This document shows positions 39,865 through 52,700 of a stretch of 64,000 nucleotides of DNA, in pieces. A program made the position numbers and the translations under genes. The notes beneath the pieces are model-generated. The model had not been told where the DNA came from and did no database searches. It saw only the letters and a list, made by a program, of their open reading frames with translations. Origin of the DNA: Carallia brachiata (taxonomy: Eukaryota > Streptophyta > Magnoliopsida > Malpighiales > Rhizophoraceae); NCBI GenBank assembly GCA_021464245.1, contig JADCRB010000118.1, forward strand, positions 3,970,056 to 4,034,055, given 5' to 3'. How positions within the stretch are numbered: the stretch's first letter is position 1; each line of letters starts with the position of its first letter.

Positions 39865-40716
39865 GAGTCTGTTTGGGTTAGCTGTTGAATATTGCTGTTA
39901 CTGATTGTTGCTGCTGATTGCTAATTCTTACTTGCTGTTGCTGATTGCTGATAAAATTAATAAAGTGTTTGGTTAATTTTATACTTACTGTTACTGTTGA
40001 ATAATGAAATGTCTAATTTAGTCATATAATTTGTGTAGATATATCATATTAAAATTTTCATTTTTATATTTTATTATTTTATATTTTAGAATAATATTTT
40101 ATAAATAATATTGAGAATTATTTTACTTAATTTTTAATTTTTTTTAAAAAATATTAATTTTTATTAAATGATAAAAATTATTATATTTGAGTTTTTTTTA
40201 TAAATGTCAATATTAAAAAAAAACTGAAGTGAAAAAAATATTATTTAAGAATACTTGAAAAAAAGTATTGAAGTTATATAAATTCTAATAAAATAAATTA
40301 ACATATCTAATTCATGTGTCAAGTAAAAAAAATAATAGTAAAATTATATAAATATTCTTTAAGGGTAATTTAGTCCATATAAATTATTATTAATATTAAA
40401 AAGTGAAAAGTAGTCCAAAAAGCAGCAAAAAGTAGTTCAGAACTGTTTTCAATCAGCTGCTGTTAGGAAGTCAAATAAGGAAATAAGCAGAATCAAATAG
40501 TAACACTAAAAAATTTATCAAACGCCTATTTTCTTACTTTTTCAAAATGAAACGCAAATGTACCCTTCAAATTTCAATCAGCTGCTGTTAGGAAGTCAAA
40601 TAAGGAAATAAGTAGAATCAAACAGTAATACTAAAAAATTTATCAAACGTCTATTTTCTTACTTTTTCAAAATGAAACGCAAATGTACCATTTCAAAAAC
40701 TAACCCAAACACCCCC
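39865..40716. mobile_element. Tourist-like (PIF/Harbinger-type) element
   Basis: Left end GAGTCTGTTTGGGTT; reverse complement of the right end GGGGGTGTTTGGGTT. Flanked by the direct repeat TTA (39862-39864 and 40717-40719), the classical PIF/Harbinger target duplication. The interior is AT-rich, has no transposase and includes a 125-bp tandem duplication at its right end. Confidence 0.75.
40447..40690. repeat. 125-bp tandem duplication inside the Tourist-like element
   Basis: The block starting TTTCAATCAGCTGCTGTTAG at 40447 is repeated at 40572 with few changes, through AAATGAAACGCAAATGTACC. This gives two copies of about 125 and 119 bp. Confidence 0.85.
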
Positions 40717-41302
40717 TTATAATCACTAGCGGATAAACGTACCTAGAAAAAGTCTTTTTTTTTTTTTCAATTGTCAATTTCCCATAATGGGAATTTTTTT
40801 TTTTTTTTTTTCTATCAGCCCGTGACAAGATTTAAACTATAGTTATAAGATTTAAAAGTTCAACTCCTCTATTACCAAAAAAGTCGAATGATCATGGAAG
40901 GAAAAGATGGTCACTAAAATTAAACTACAAAATTAAGAGAACTGTGCTAAAGTATGAACATTTGATTTCTTTTTTATTTTTTTTAATTTATTAAGAGATT
41001 TGTTAGACCATAAATTACAAAATAAAGATAATTTTTTTTTATTTTGTAAATTCCACTCTTTTCTACCCAGAATAAGAATCTAAATTTTTTTGAATAAAAA
41101 TATAAATTTTAACTACTTAAAGATACAAATTTTTTTTTGTCCCTTACAGCGGCCGGGAGGTCACATCCGGCCGTTTTCTTATCACCTGTGGTGTGATGCA
41201 TAATGTCCATAGAGCCCAACAGCCTAATTAGAAAATCTAGAGAATGGCCCAGACGGACATTTCTAAGCATTGAGCTACTAAAGAATGAGCAGCACTAACA
41301 TA

Positions 41303-42602
41303 GGGCCCGTTTAGAGAAATTGTCAGTTTTTTATTTCTATTTTTTATTTTTTGTTTTTACTGTTTGCTGAATTTTTGTGTTTATTACTGTTAATTTTTAT
41401 TTTTTCTATAAGAATAAAAAAAAATGAAAAAGGATAGTGAGAGAAATAGTAAAAAGAGTATAAATATAGAGAGAAAAGTGAGAGAGAGAGAGAGATAAAG
41501 AGGATAGAGAGAGAATGAGTAGAGAGAGAAAAAAGAGAGAGAAAGAGATAAGAAAGAGAATGAGTAGAGAGAATGATAGAAAGAGAAAGGGTTGAGAAAG
41601 AATGAGTAAACAGAATAGTAGAGAGAAAAAAATGAGAGAGAGGGTAGAGAGAGAATGAGTAGAGAAAATGACAGAGAGAGAAAAGAGAGAGAGGGTAGAG
41701 AAAGAATGAGTGGAGAGAAAAGAGAAAGAGAGAGAAAAATGAGAGAGAGAGGGCAGAGAGAGAATGAGTGGAGAGAATGGTAAAACAAGAAAAAAGAGAG
41801 AGAGTATGGGTAGAGAGAGAATGAATAGAGAGATGAAAAGGAGAGAGAGAGAGTAGAGAGATAATAGTAGAGCGAGAAAAATGAGAGAGAATGTGGGTAG
41901 ACAGAAAGCAAAGAGAATCTGGGTAGACAGAGAATGATATAGCAAGAAAAAGAAGAGAGAATGGTAGAGAGAGAAAAATGAGAGAGAGAGCGGGTATAGA
42001 GAGATTGAGTAGAGAGAATGGTTGAGGGAGAAAAAGGGGAGAGAGAGAGAGTGGGTAGAGTGAGAATTAGTAGAGAGAATGGTAGAAAGAGAAGGAGGAA
42101 GAGGATAGAGAAAGAATGAGTAGAGAGAGAAAAGAGGGAGAGAGAGAGCGTAGAGAGAGAATGGTAGAGATAGAAAAAGGGGAAAGAGGGTAAAAAGAGA
42201 ATGATAGAGATAGAAAAGGAGCGAGAGGCTAGAGAGAGAACGAGTAGAGAGAGAATGGTAGAGATAGAAAAGGGAGAGAGAGGGTAGAGAGAGTATGAGT
42301 AGAGAGAGAAAGAGTAGTGAGAGAAAAAATATAAAGGGATAGAGAGAGGATCAGTAAAGAGAGATATGGTAAAAATGGTGGATAGAGAAAGAAAATATTG
42401 TAAGAAAAAGTATAGAAAAAAAGTGAAAAACAAAATCAGAAAGCTAGTTTTTATTGTTTTCTCAATTTGTTTTTTTTCTTTGAAAAACACTTTTAACTTT
42501 TCAACAAAAAACAGAAAACAAAATCAATACCAAACATGTTTTCTATTTTTTTTGTGAAAAATAAATAGAAAACAGAAAACAAAATCCATACCAAACGGAC
42601 CC
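41303..42602. mobile_element. Inverted-repeat element carrying a GA-rich tract
   Basis: Left end GGGCCCGTTTAGAGAAATTG; reverse complement of the right end GGGTCCGTTTGGTATGGATT. The subterminal regions are TTTTTATTTTCTGTTTT-like on both sides. ATA flanks both ends (41300-41302, 42603-42605). It has no transposase. The centre, about 41410-42440, is the purine-rich tract listed separately. A related left end (GGATCCGTTTGGAG) occurs at 63847 to the window end. Confidence 0.6.
41410..42440 (+). repeat. Purine-rich GA minisatellite, about 1 kb
   Basis: The plus strand is made almost only of A and G with scattered T and very few C. It is built of degenerate units such as AGAGAGAATGAGTAGAGAGA and GGTAGAGAGAGAAAAATGAG. 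The 366-residue Ser/Leu/Phe-rich ORF on the minus strand is a by-product of this composition and is not a gene. Confidence 0.9.
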
Positions 42603-43029
42603 ATAGTTTAGCTGGTTAAGATTTTGTGTTTTCAATATTTAAATATGATATTCAAATTTCAGACGTTACGTTTACTCTTTTTTTTTTTTCCTGTGCAGTT
42701 GGATTACTAGTTTTGATGAAAAAAAAACAGAAAAAGGCCTAAGCCCATGGCATGTGACATGGGCCGTGGGCGACGAAATAGCCATTTTGTCTTCCTTTCC
42801 GCGATGGAATAATAGTATAGCAGCTTAAACCAAAAAAACAAAAAAAAGAATAGTATAGCAGCTTAGACTTTGAACAATTGAACACCATGAACATAAAACA
42901 CGACACAACGCAACCGCTCCCTTAGCCATTTGTTTTGCCGCACGCACCAGTCCTAGCCGAAGCTTATATGTCATAAGCTCATACTACTTCCCTCAGTCTT
43001 CCATCGAAATTGCCTGCTGCTCTAAAACC

Positions 43030-44253
43030 ATGGAAGCCACATCAGCGCTTCTCCACTCCAAAACGATCCCATTCGGTTATCCTCCACCAGGAAGCATTGA
43101 CAAGAACAGCAAAAGACTCTCTTTCAGGCATTTTAACAAACATGTCCAGCTCTATTCACCAAACACCAATTTTCACCCTCGTCAAAATCCTAAGCCCATC
43201 CAAAGTTCGTCCCTTTTTCCTTTTCCTGGAATCAAAACGGCATTTCTGATAAAATTATCGAATACCCATTTCGTATCTCCTCTCAAATGCTCATATTCCG
43301 GCTCCGCCAGTCCGGGCTTTTTCTACAACCAGCCATTGTTGAAACCTTTCAGAAGCATTTCTGTTGATAATTTGAAGGATACCCTTTTGAAAATAACCCC
43401 AATTGATATCGTCAAGTGGAGTGGTGTCTTGTCTTTTGCAATTGCAGCAACAAAGTGGGTAGTGAATTTGCTGTTGAACCCATTTTTTTGGATGTATTTT
43501 AGCTGGACTTGGTTGTTTTGGCCATGGTTGGTGGGTATATCCCTTGCGGTTTACGGGTTTTATAGCTTCTACAAGCATTCAATGGGTGAAGCCGGCATTT
43601 TTGAGCAACTTGCAATTGTTACTTCAGTGTTTACTTGGCTAACTCTTGTTCCTCCTGCGCACTTCAATGGCTACCTAGAAGGTTGGCCTTTTGTTTTCTT
43701 CTTTGTGTACCATTATTTCTTTTTCTTTAATGTTAGTGTAAGGAGACGTTTGTATGGAGATTACTTTGTGCGCCCACATGATCCCAAATGGGATTTGAAC
43801 ACACCCAAATGGCATCGCCTTTTGTTCTGTGCTGGAGTCTTGGTTGGCCATTGGCTTGCAGCTTTTGAAGCTCCAGAGCTGCACCTTATTCCTGGTGGAT
43901 GGAACAATGTAGGGATTTGGATTTTGATAGTGGTAGCTTTGCTGATGCAATATAACTCCACATTTTACCTTGCAAAGTATTCAGAGAAGGTGGTGGTGCC
44001 TACTGCCGTTGTGCAATTTGGGCCATATAGGTGGGTCAGACACCCAATTTATTCATCCACAATGCTTCTGTTTGCGACGTATTTTGTTGCACTTCGTGCA
44101 CCTAGGAGCTTGTTGTTTTTGCTGGCGGTTTGCTTAATTTATTATACAGAGAAGGCAAAGATGGAGGAGGATTTGATGATTGAGACTTTTGGAGAGAAAT
44201 ACTTAGAGTACATGAGTAGAGTTCGGTTCAAGTTCATTCCTTTTGTTTATTAG
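43030..44253 (+). CDS. Isoprenylcysteine carboxyl methyltransferase-like membrane protein, plastid-targeted
   Basis: An uninterrupted 407-residue frame starting at an ATG in good context (AAAACCATGGAAG). The first 60 or so residues are rich in Ser, Lys and Pro and poor in acids, like a plastid transit peptide. Several hydrophobic segments follow (for example FFWMYFSWTWLFWPWLVGIS, GWPFVFFFVYHYFFFF, GIWILIVVALLMQ). The C-terminal domain is the ICMT/phospholipid methyltransferase type, with FGPYRWVRHPIYSS, the RHP motif that contacts the SAM side, and a downstream E-E pair (KMEEDLMIETFG). It resembles what I recall of Arabidopsis At5g59500. The real methyl acceptor is unknown; true ICMT activity should not be assumed. 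No defects were seen. Confidence 0.88.
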   Translation: MEATSALLHSKTIPFGYPPPGSIDKNSKRLSFRHFNKHVQLYSPNTNFHPRQNPKPIQSSSLFPFPGIKTAFLIKLSNTHFVSPLKCSYSGSASPGFFYNQPLLKPFRSISVDNLKDTLLKITPIDIVKWSGVLSFAIAATKWVVNLLLNPFFWMYFSWTWLFWPWLVGISLAVYGFYSFYKHSMGEAGIFEQLAIVTSVFTWLTLVPPAHFNGYLEGWPFVFFFVYHYFFFFNVSVRRRLYGDYFVRPHDPKWDLNTPKWHRLLFCAGVLVGHWLAAFEAPELHLIPGGWNNVGIWILIVVALLMQYNSTFYLAKYSEKVVVPTAVVQFGPYRWVRHPIYSSTMLLFATYFVALRAPRSLLFLLAVCLIYYTEKAKMEEDLMIETFGEKYLEYMSRVRFKFIPFVY

Positions 44254-46702
44254 GCAGCTGACAGGTATGCAGTCGTTAATTTTGTAACATCATTGATTTG
44301 TGGGATAGAACTAGTTGACTTTGAATCTAAAAGGAAAAGTTTTAAATTGCATGGTTCTCTTTTACCATGGCAGTAATCTTTCTTTGACTTGTTTTTGTGT
44401 TTTGTGGCAGAGCCCTTGTTGTCACTTGTTAGATTTGTTTCTGTATTTGTACAATGTCTTGGCGAAATGGTGGTCCCTCAAGTTTCTACATGATCATTCT
44501 TGTTAATATCTGTAGGGAGATTATATTGCAAAAGACACATGAGCAAGTTTACGCCCTTTAAATTTCTGTTCGAGTGTGCTAAATTCATTGCTATCAGTGA
44601 CCTTGATTCTTATTTAGATGCATCATTTTGAGATAGGCAAAGTAAATATCTCCATAAGTTCATTACACATGCCTACTGATCGATACTGAAGTGACATCGG
44701 AGAGATGCTCTTAAGAAGTTATAATCAGTGGTAATTTCTCTGCTACACATGCTTCCAATATTTGAGTATGGAAGCTGTGCAAAGTAACTTGAATTCTGTT
44801 TATGTAAAGCCCATAAAAAAATAATAATAATAAAGAAATACAAGTGTATGCTGTCTAGAGGAAGTAGAATTAGATGACTTTCAATAATCTGAAAAGTTTA
44901 CTACCAGTTTGGTTTTTTCGTGGTCACAAGGCATTGGTGGAAATTTCTTTCTTTCTTTCCTTTTTTCCTATTCCATTTTTCTAGTAATATAATTACAGGT
45001 TTGTGGTCTTGGTTCTTTTACTTTCATTTCTAGAACGAACTTATATTGATGGCTTATTCCAGCCTAATCCCTTTCTTTTTGCCCTTTGATTTAGTGACAT
45101 AACATTATCACTCTGATGGCAATTCCCTCCCATGTCATTTTGTTCTTCAAATATTCTTTCTATAATTGATAGAAAACACCAAATAGTGACGTAATAATGT
45201 TGAATGTGATGCTGGAGCCCATGTCCAGAATCAAATTGCTCTTAGACTATCAACTTGGCTGCCGTACTTTTATCCAAGATTTAGAGAACTTGGCACTTTT
45301 TGATTTGAGCTGCTTTTGTTAGTTCATGCAGTGATACTCTTTTGGCGCATTGATGTCTTGCAAAGTGATTACACACATTGCCTAGGCCTTTTATGTGATT
45401 GCACACTGAACCGATTGCATCCGCAAGGGCCTCCAGATCCTTTCATGGAGACTTAACATGAGAATTTGGACATGAATGAGTTGCTATGCAAGCGAATTCT
45501 GTCTCTTGGAAACTACAATTAGCATTAGAAAATTGCAAGATTAGAGTATCGGGTCATCATGTCTGATGCCATCATGTTGACCATTAAGGAACCATTTGTC
45601 TGGCAAGAGATTCTGTGAAATTCCAAGGGCATGAATTGTGACTTGTGAATGCGTGTGTATATATATGTATGTCTACATGGGATTCCGTGTGCATGACACT
45701 GCTGTTTTCATCCCTTGGGCCATGGAGCCTATCACATGTCTTAACAGCAACGATTTTATTTTCTCACTTTGCCTTTTAAATCCCATTTTCAAAGCCATGG
45801 AAAAGCTGTTATTTTTTTGTACATCAGTATTTGCAGTGTGCTATCAGTTTGGTTAACCAGGACCTCTTCCCATTAGATTTTCTGTGTGCTTGCATATAGT
45901 TTTCATATTTTCTATCCTGTTGATTTAACTTCAGTTTCAAGCTACCACTCGATTCACGGATCTGTTTATCCTGTATCAAATCTCTCTGGTGTCTCGGTAT
46001 GCGGTGATTGTATGAGTGTAGAGACCTAATTGCTAGGCATCGGTTCCAAGGTTTATGAAATCTCAAAAACATTATGAAATATGTCTTGTAGATGTGCACT
46101 ACTTCTTTTCATGGTGGAACATAGAGATTGTTTTCCATGACATACTTTTTGTAAAGTTTTACAGAAGCGTAGGCTTAGTAAAATGAATCACAAGAGAAAA
46201 AAAGCAAATAAGACTAAATGAGTTTTTTAGATACTATATCTTACTTAAAACTTTAGAGTTTAAGTTATGGGTTTTCTAATTACACTTATATATTATTTTA
46301 CTTTTTTACTTCCTTTCCAATATGACACTTATAAATTAAAGGGTTTAGGACTCATTTAGAAAGTTAAAACGGTATAAGATTTAATTGAAAAAATTTGAAA
46401 ATGTTTAGGATTTAAAAAATGGTTATCCCATTTTTTTTTTTGTCCAAATCTTTTGATTTTTCATTTTCTGAACAAAGAAATACTTACAAAGATAGGAGGC
46501 CAGCATGCAAGCACTTGACATTGACAATACCCACCACTCAATAAGAACTTGATAATTAAAGGGTTCTTGGTTCCCAATAAAGGCAAAACTACTACTTTGC
46601 AAACCAAAAACTTCATCTGGGAATCTTGCTTTGCCCCATTGGATGAAGTTCCATTCATCTTCTTCCAGAATCTTATTATTATTTTCTTTTCAACCAAACA
46701 GG
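44254..46702. other. Intergenic between the ICMT-like gene and CYP707A
   Basis: 3' flank of the ICMT-like gene and about 2 kb without a supported gene. Short ORFs (45638-45856, 45824-46099) have no domain. A partial fold-back-like segment resembling the MITEs elsewhere lies at about 46220-46436. Confidence 0.5.
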
Positions 46703-49700
46703 CTATTTTATCCTTGGGATTACCCTTATCGTTAAGCCCTGTTTAGGCACAGGGAAAGGGCCATATTGGATTCCATCCTCCTCTCCCACAACCTGCCACC
46801 TGAAGACAAACGTCACAAAAACAAAAATCGAAGTAAATTTGTGGTTCCAAAAAAAAAACTAACTTTAATATTTAAAAATGTAATTGATAACTGTAGAATG
46901 AGGACAAAATGTTGACAAAAAAAAAAGATCAAAATTGTCACTGTTGATCCTTTATCCTTAATTGTCAGTCGCACAACCATGATCATTGTAAACCCCAACA
47001 AATTTAAAAATGGAAAATGGTTCCAAAAAAAAAAAAACTAACTTTAATATTTAAAAATGTAATTGATAACTGTAGAATGAGAACAAAATGTTGACAAAAA
47101 AAAAATAACAAAATTGTCACTGTTGATGCTTTATCCTTAATTGTCAGTCGCACAACCATGATCATTGTAAACCCCAACAAATTTAAACATGGAAAATTTG
47201 TGGTCTACTCGCCGACCTTGACATTTATATTCTAATTAATGTTGATATGACAAGACTCGAATTGAACAAATTTGAAGTGCAATAGACAAGGTTATAGCTA
47301 CCCAAACAACATGTTAATTCAAAACGACATTTTTTTGGTTCAAAAGACAAACATGTTAATTCAAAATTCAACTGTGGCTACAACCTTAAGCCAAAAAACG
47401 TGTTAATTCAACTGTAGATTATTCAAATAGAGCACGCTGATAAAGTTAGAGAGTTTGAATTTTAGTATGGTATGTTATGATTGGTGAGATTCGGCGCCGA
47501 TATAAGTGCAATAAAAATTGTTTCAAATATGTGTGGCGGCGATCCCAACTCTCATTTTAGCGACTCAAAAGAAAAGGTTGTACTTTGTGACCAAACAATT
47601 AACAAGGAGCATTTATACGGTGAATGGGCATGCATTAGATTTCACGAACGGAAAAGGGGAAAGAATTATTGGTTATCGGTGCAACCAAGGACCATAAATT
47701 TAGGTTAATAAATAAAAATATCACTAATTTTATATAAAATAATAAATCTAATACATATTAATTTTATATTAACAAAATTTATCAGTTGTAATAATAAATT
47801 TATAAAAATATATCTATTTTGATAATATAATAATTATATAAATTAGTGTACACCATCAAAATAGATAAATTCTTTTTAAGAAATTTCACAATATGTTAAA
47901 TTTGTTACTTTAAATAAAATTAATATTACATTTATTATTTTTTAAAATTAGTATTAGATTTATTACTTTGAATAAAATTTGAATTTTCTTTCAGAACGAT
48001 CAAATTTATAACAAAACATTGTGGATATTTGAAGGAGATGAAGATATAAATGATGTGGCTAGAAATTTGCAGAGCAAAACTGTGGTGTCAAATGCACATT
48101 GTAAACATTGTAAGTTTTCTCCATGAAATGTAAGTGGGCCAAATGCACATCCACAAAAACATGCGTTTGAAGTTCACGATGGGAGCCGATATGTTTTTTT
48201 AAATTCAATGATGACGGCGACATCTTATCAAACTAAGTTTAAGATTCGAATCTCTAATGTCATATGTAATAGTCACGATATCATGCCTAGTAGTGACATT
48301 CTAGGATACTTTGCACTCAATGGTTTAAGTTCCAAATCAAAAGATACTTGCACGGAACGGATTCCTGTTTCATCGAGGACCACCTCCACGGCCAAAGGGA
48401 CAGAGGACCACCACTGCTAAGGTAACTGACAGTCGACAAACAACAGTCATAAAAAAGCATGATGCGGCTCCATCTTTGTCTTCCATTTAAGAACAAGTGA
48501 GTTTATTGTTCAGAATTCTTTTATTACTTTTATATTTTCATTTTCAACCGTGCCAAACTATCCTAGCTAGCACCAAATTTCTCCAAGAGCTATAGATAAG
48601 TGGCGTGTAACATATGGAGCCACATAGCATGAATTTAAAGATAACTATGTGAGGTTCCTAATGAGATACTCTAATGTAGGTAAAATTTTAAGACATTAAT
48701 GTCAGTTCAAATGCTGGAAAGATTGTGAGGTTACTAAAAAAAAAAGAATTATTCTTGTTGTATAATTATAATATGACCAACTTTTTAATAGATTAAAAAA
48801 AATAGATTTGTGATTTGAGTATCCTGAGTTCCACTCATGAGTCTTTTGCAATTATCTCAATTCTCAAGAACTCTGAATTTATATTCTATATATTTATGCT
48901 TGCAGGGCTTTAAGAAAGGGATAGTTATTTCCTCTTTTATAACATTGAAGCATTGAATATTAAACCAGAAGGGGACTAAATAAAATAAAAAATGTTTGTG
49001 TATTGATTTTTAGTATTTGATTAGTGTTCAGAATGAAATAAGACCAATAGTTTTTGTAACAAAACTAATAATATTTGTAAAAAAAATAGCTTTTAATTTT
49101 TTGTTGCAAAAACTATGAGTATTATTGTAAAAAGTATGAGTTTTATTACATTTAGAATACTAATTGAAACACAAAAAATCAGAATATGTGATGCTCAAAA
49201 AGTATACATAAAAAACAAGACCAGGCGGCCCCCCTCTTTGTCGAACAATGTTAAATTGCAACTCTCAAATAAATTTAATAATGTCCATCACATTCAATAG
49301 AATGAAATCACTTCAAAACCAGTCGTAGAACCCACTTTCTATCGGCAATATCTGGTCCATGTCTAGTGTTTATAATTTTATCTAAAGACCAATCATTTTT
49401 CCTTGTCTTCGATAAAATTTTTAGTTTTGTTTTTCTCTTAATAACAAGAGCTTCATTACAAGGACTCAATCCTTCTTGTATATCTGTGGTTCCATTGTTA
49501 ATTGCGATATCAAAAAGATCAAAAATGTGAAACCAATGACGTATGGACCTACGTCTAGAATGCGGGCGATTTAGCAATGATGAAGGTAAAATGACACAGA
49601 GAGGGTGGGGTGAGAAAGGGAGCGAACCTATATTTGATGGTGAGATGATGAAGCAGAATGAGCATCTCGAGCTTGGCGAGCTCGCTGCCTGGACAGGAAT

Positions 49701-52700
49701 GCACTCCATTACCAAAGGGCATGTACGTGTTAGGCCTCGGTGGCACCTACACCATCACACATAAATACAATATATATCACAATGCTCCGCGTTTGTGTGT
49801 CAGCCAACTAATAATCTCTCTACTCACAACCGCACGTGAGAACAGAACAGATGGATATAATTCCAAAACCAGATGAAACTCATTATTACATTGTTACATT
49901 GTCATCTACTAACGTACAAAACTCAGCTCATGGAGCACCACTCAAACATTTAGTTCATCTGAACTGAGGAAGATTTGTAAGATTCAAGGGAAAAGGACAC
50001 TGCTGTGCCAGGAAATTGTAGCCATTTTTAACCTTACATTTCCACACCAAAACAAAAAGAATATAGCAGTGAATAACCCCACTTCATGAAATTTGGTCAG
50101 CCACTACTAGCTAGCATGGAAAATATTTTAATTATATGGACACGGCTGGGTTAACACAGACAAATGTAATATGAATTCGTGTTTATCTCACGTCAAATTC
50201 TCTGCGTTCATATAATGGAGCTCTACAGCCAGAATTTGATTGTCCGCGTGTACATATCTCCATTGTATCATGTGATTTTTTGGATTTAGTGCAGTGTAAA
50301 TTAAATGGCAAGTGCCTTTCTCTCTGTCTCACCTCGAATCTTGAAGGGTCAAATTTTTCTGGCTGAGGGAAGAAATCTGCACAGTGATGAATGCTCCTGA
50401 AGAGAGGAAGAACCTTCCAACCTTTGGGGATAATGTAGCCTTCAAATTCTACATCTTGGACAGCTTCTCTGAATGTGAATGACAATATACTTGCTGTTCT
50501 TAGAGTTTCCTGAATTACCTGAAAAATTAATCACTTGAATCATTTGAGCTTTGTATTAAGATTCCTGATTATCTCAACAATTACAGCCGAAATTAATTTA
50601 TTACACATATTGACCAATAAAAATTCATTTCTGTTCAGCTGAATTTTGTCGTCCATTGATATCTATCTATCTATCTATCTATATATATAATATATATATA
50701 TAATATACCCGGTTTGTCAACGGCATGTGCCTTGTATCGTCCCACGTAAGCCCCCGATTTGCCTCAATTATTTTGCTTCTAATTCTTGCCTGTTCCCTCT
50801 GCCAAAATAAATAAATAAATAAACAGAAAAGAAAGCCAGTGATTAGTATGCAATTTTCCTTTTTTAACAATTAAAAAAATTTATTACAGGTATATCAGTT
50901 ATTGAATATGCAGATTAAAATTGAATTAATATATCGTTTGTAAAATCTCATTTAATAATTTCAAGGGGTCAGACCCACTGATTAAAGGCTTGTTTGGGAT
51001 TGCGTTTTAACTGCGGTGCGTTGGAAAAACTTGAGTTTCAAAATCAAAACTCATTTGGTTAACATTTCAATTACCAAAACGCTGCGGTGCACAAAAGTTA
51101 AAAGTGACTTGTACCTGCTTTTTCTAAAAGCTCCAATTACATGCTTTTTCCTAACATAGTCTCAACCATAATAGATAACTTTTCAAATAAATAAATATAT
51201 TATTGGGCAATATTTCGTACATACATTTTCTTACTCATATAATATAATAATTTTTTTATGCTTTTTTAAGAAAAATTTTTAACAAAATTTTATATAGTAT
51301 CTATATTTTACTACGTTTTAAAGTAATATTCATTTTGATTTAAGTTTTAATTTTATATAAAAAAATAAAAAAATAATTTTTAAATTTGACATATTAATCG
51401 ATCAACCACTCTATGCAGTGACTGCATATACGTAATCAAATCTTATATTATTATAGACTTAGAATAAATGAAAGCTAAAGCCCCACTTAAGAAATGTGTT
51501 AACGGGGCATATTAATTCTGTTGTAATACCTCAAGGGAGATTTCTAAGAGCCATGTAAATAGAAAAAAAATAGTGAAAGTGGACCATTATCAATATTTTT
51601 CATCCTATTCTCATAAGCACTAATACAAAACTAATTAAAAAAGAATAAAAATTAAAAATAAAAAATAAATAGGTAATAAAATATAATATAATAAAATAAA
51701 AATTTACCTTTGTCAATAAATTTTGAAAAATAAAATAAATTAAAAATTATATCATTTATAGTTATTTTGCATACTAATAATTATTTTAATAGTAATTTTA
51801 TCCTACAATTGAAATTCAATTATATTTGTTTATAATATTTTTACTATTATAACCAAACAACATGTAACTTTAAATTACAATACTTTTAGTTTCAGCACTT
51901 TTATTCACAGTACTTCTATCTATAGTAATTTATCTCACAACACTACTAAACATATCTTAAGTAACAATGAGATCAAATGTGTTTTCGTGATTAAAAATCA
52001 TATCGATTATCAAGTTTAAAATTAATTATCGTGTCATAATATTTTTTCATCGTAACAGTCATTTGTCAAGAAAAACGTGAGTACAAGGAACTAAAACTTA
52101 AATTAATAATACAAAATATATATTAAGTTACTATTAAATTACTATTTCAAGTGATATTAGTATGAAATGTTTGGAAGAAAGGTATATCTGCCACTACATG
52201 TTCTGAAGTCTCTTTTTGTGGCATGTTTTTATTGAACGAATAATTGGTCAATGTAGAAAAAGAGAGAAGAACAAAATGAAGAATAACTGCATTAGGTGCG
52301 CGTGATTAATTTGACGTCTTAAAAAGCAAGTCTATACATTAGATATATATTTGTGATATTTATTATTGTTAATTATAATTATGTAACAAAAATAGAAATA
52401 TGTAAATAATAATTATAATGTGTTAGTTCGTGTCTAAGACACGTCTAATCCATCAAAAATTTAAATAAATAATTCTTGAAAGATTCTTGTGACCCCATTG
52501 AAAATAAGAGATATACAATTTTTAAGTTTTAAATCCTTATAAATTTTTACGTATGAATCTTAAATTTTTTTTAATATTTTATTTGAGTCATAAATCATTT
52601 AATTTCGTACCAAATTAGTCCATCTGTTAACGAAAAGTGATCAATTTATTAAAAAATAATTTTGACCTTATAAAAATTATTTAAAAAAATATTAAATACA

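Noticed and set aside
41390..42490. 366-residue minus-strand ORF rich in Ser, Leu, Phe and Tyr
   Set aside because: It is the translation of the pyrimidine strand of a degenerate GA repeat, where stop codons are rare by composition. An overlapping second frame is open for the same reason.
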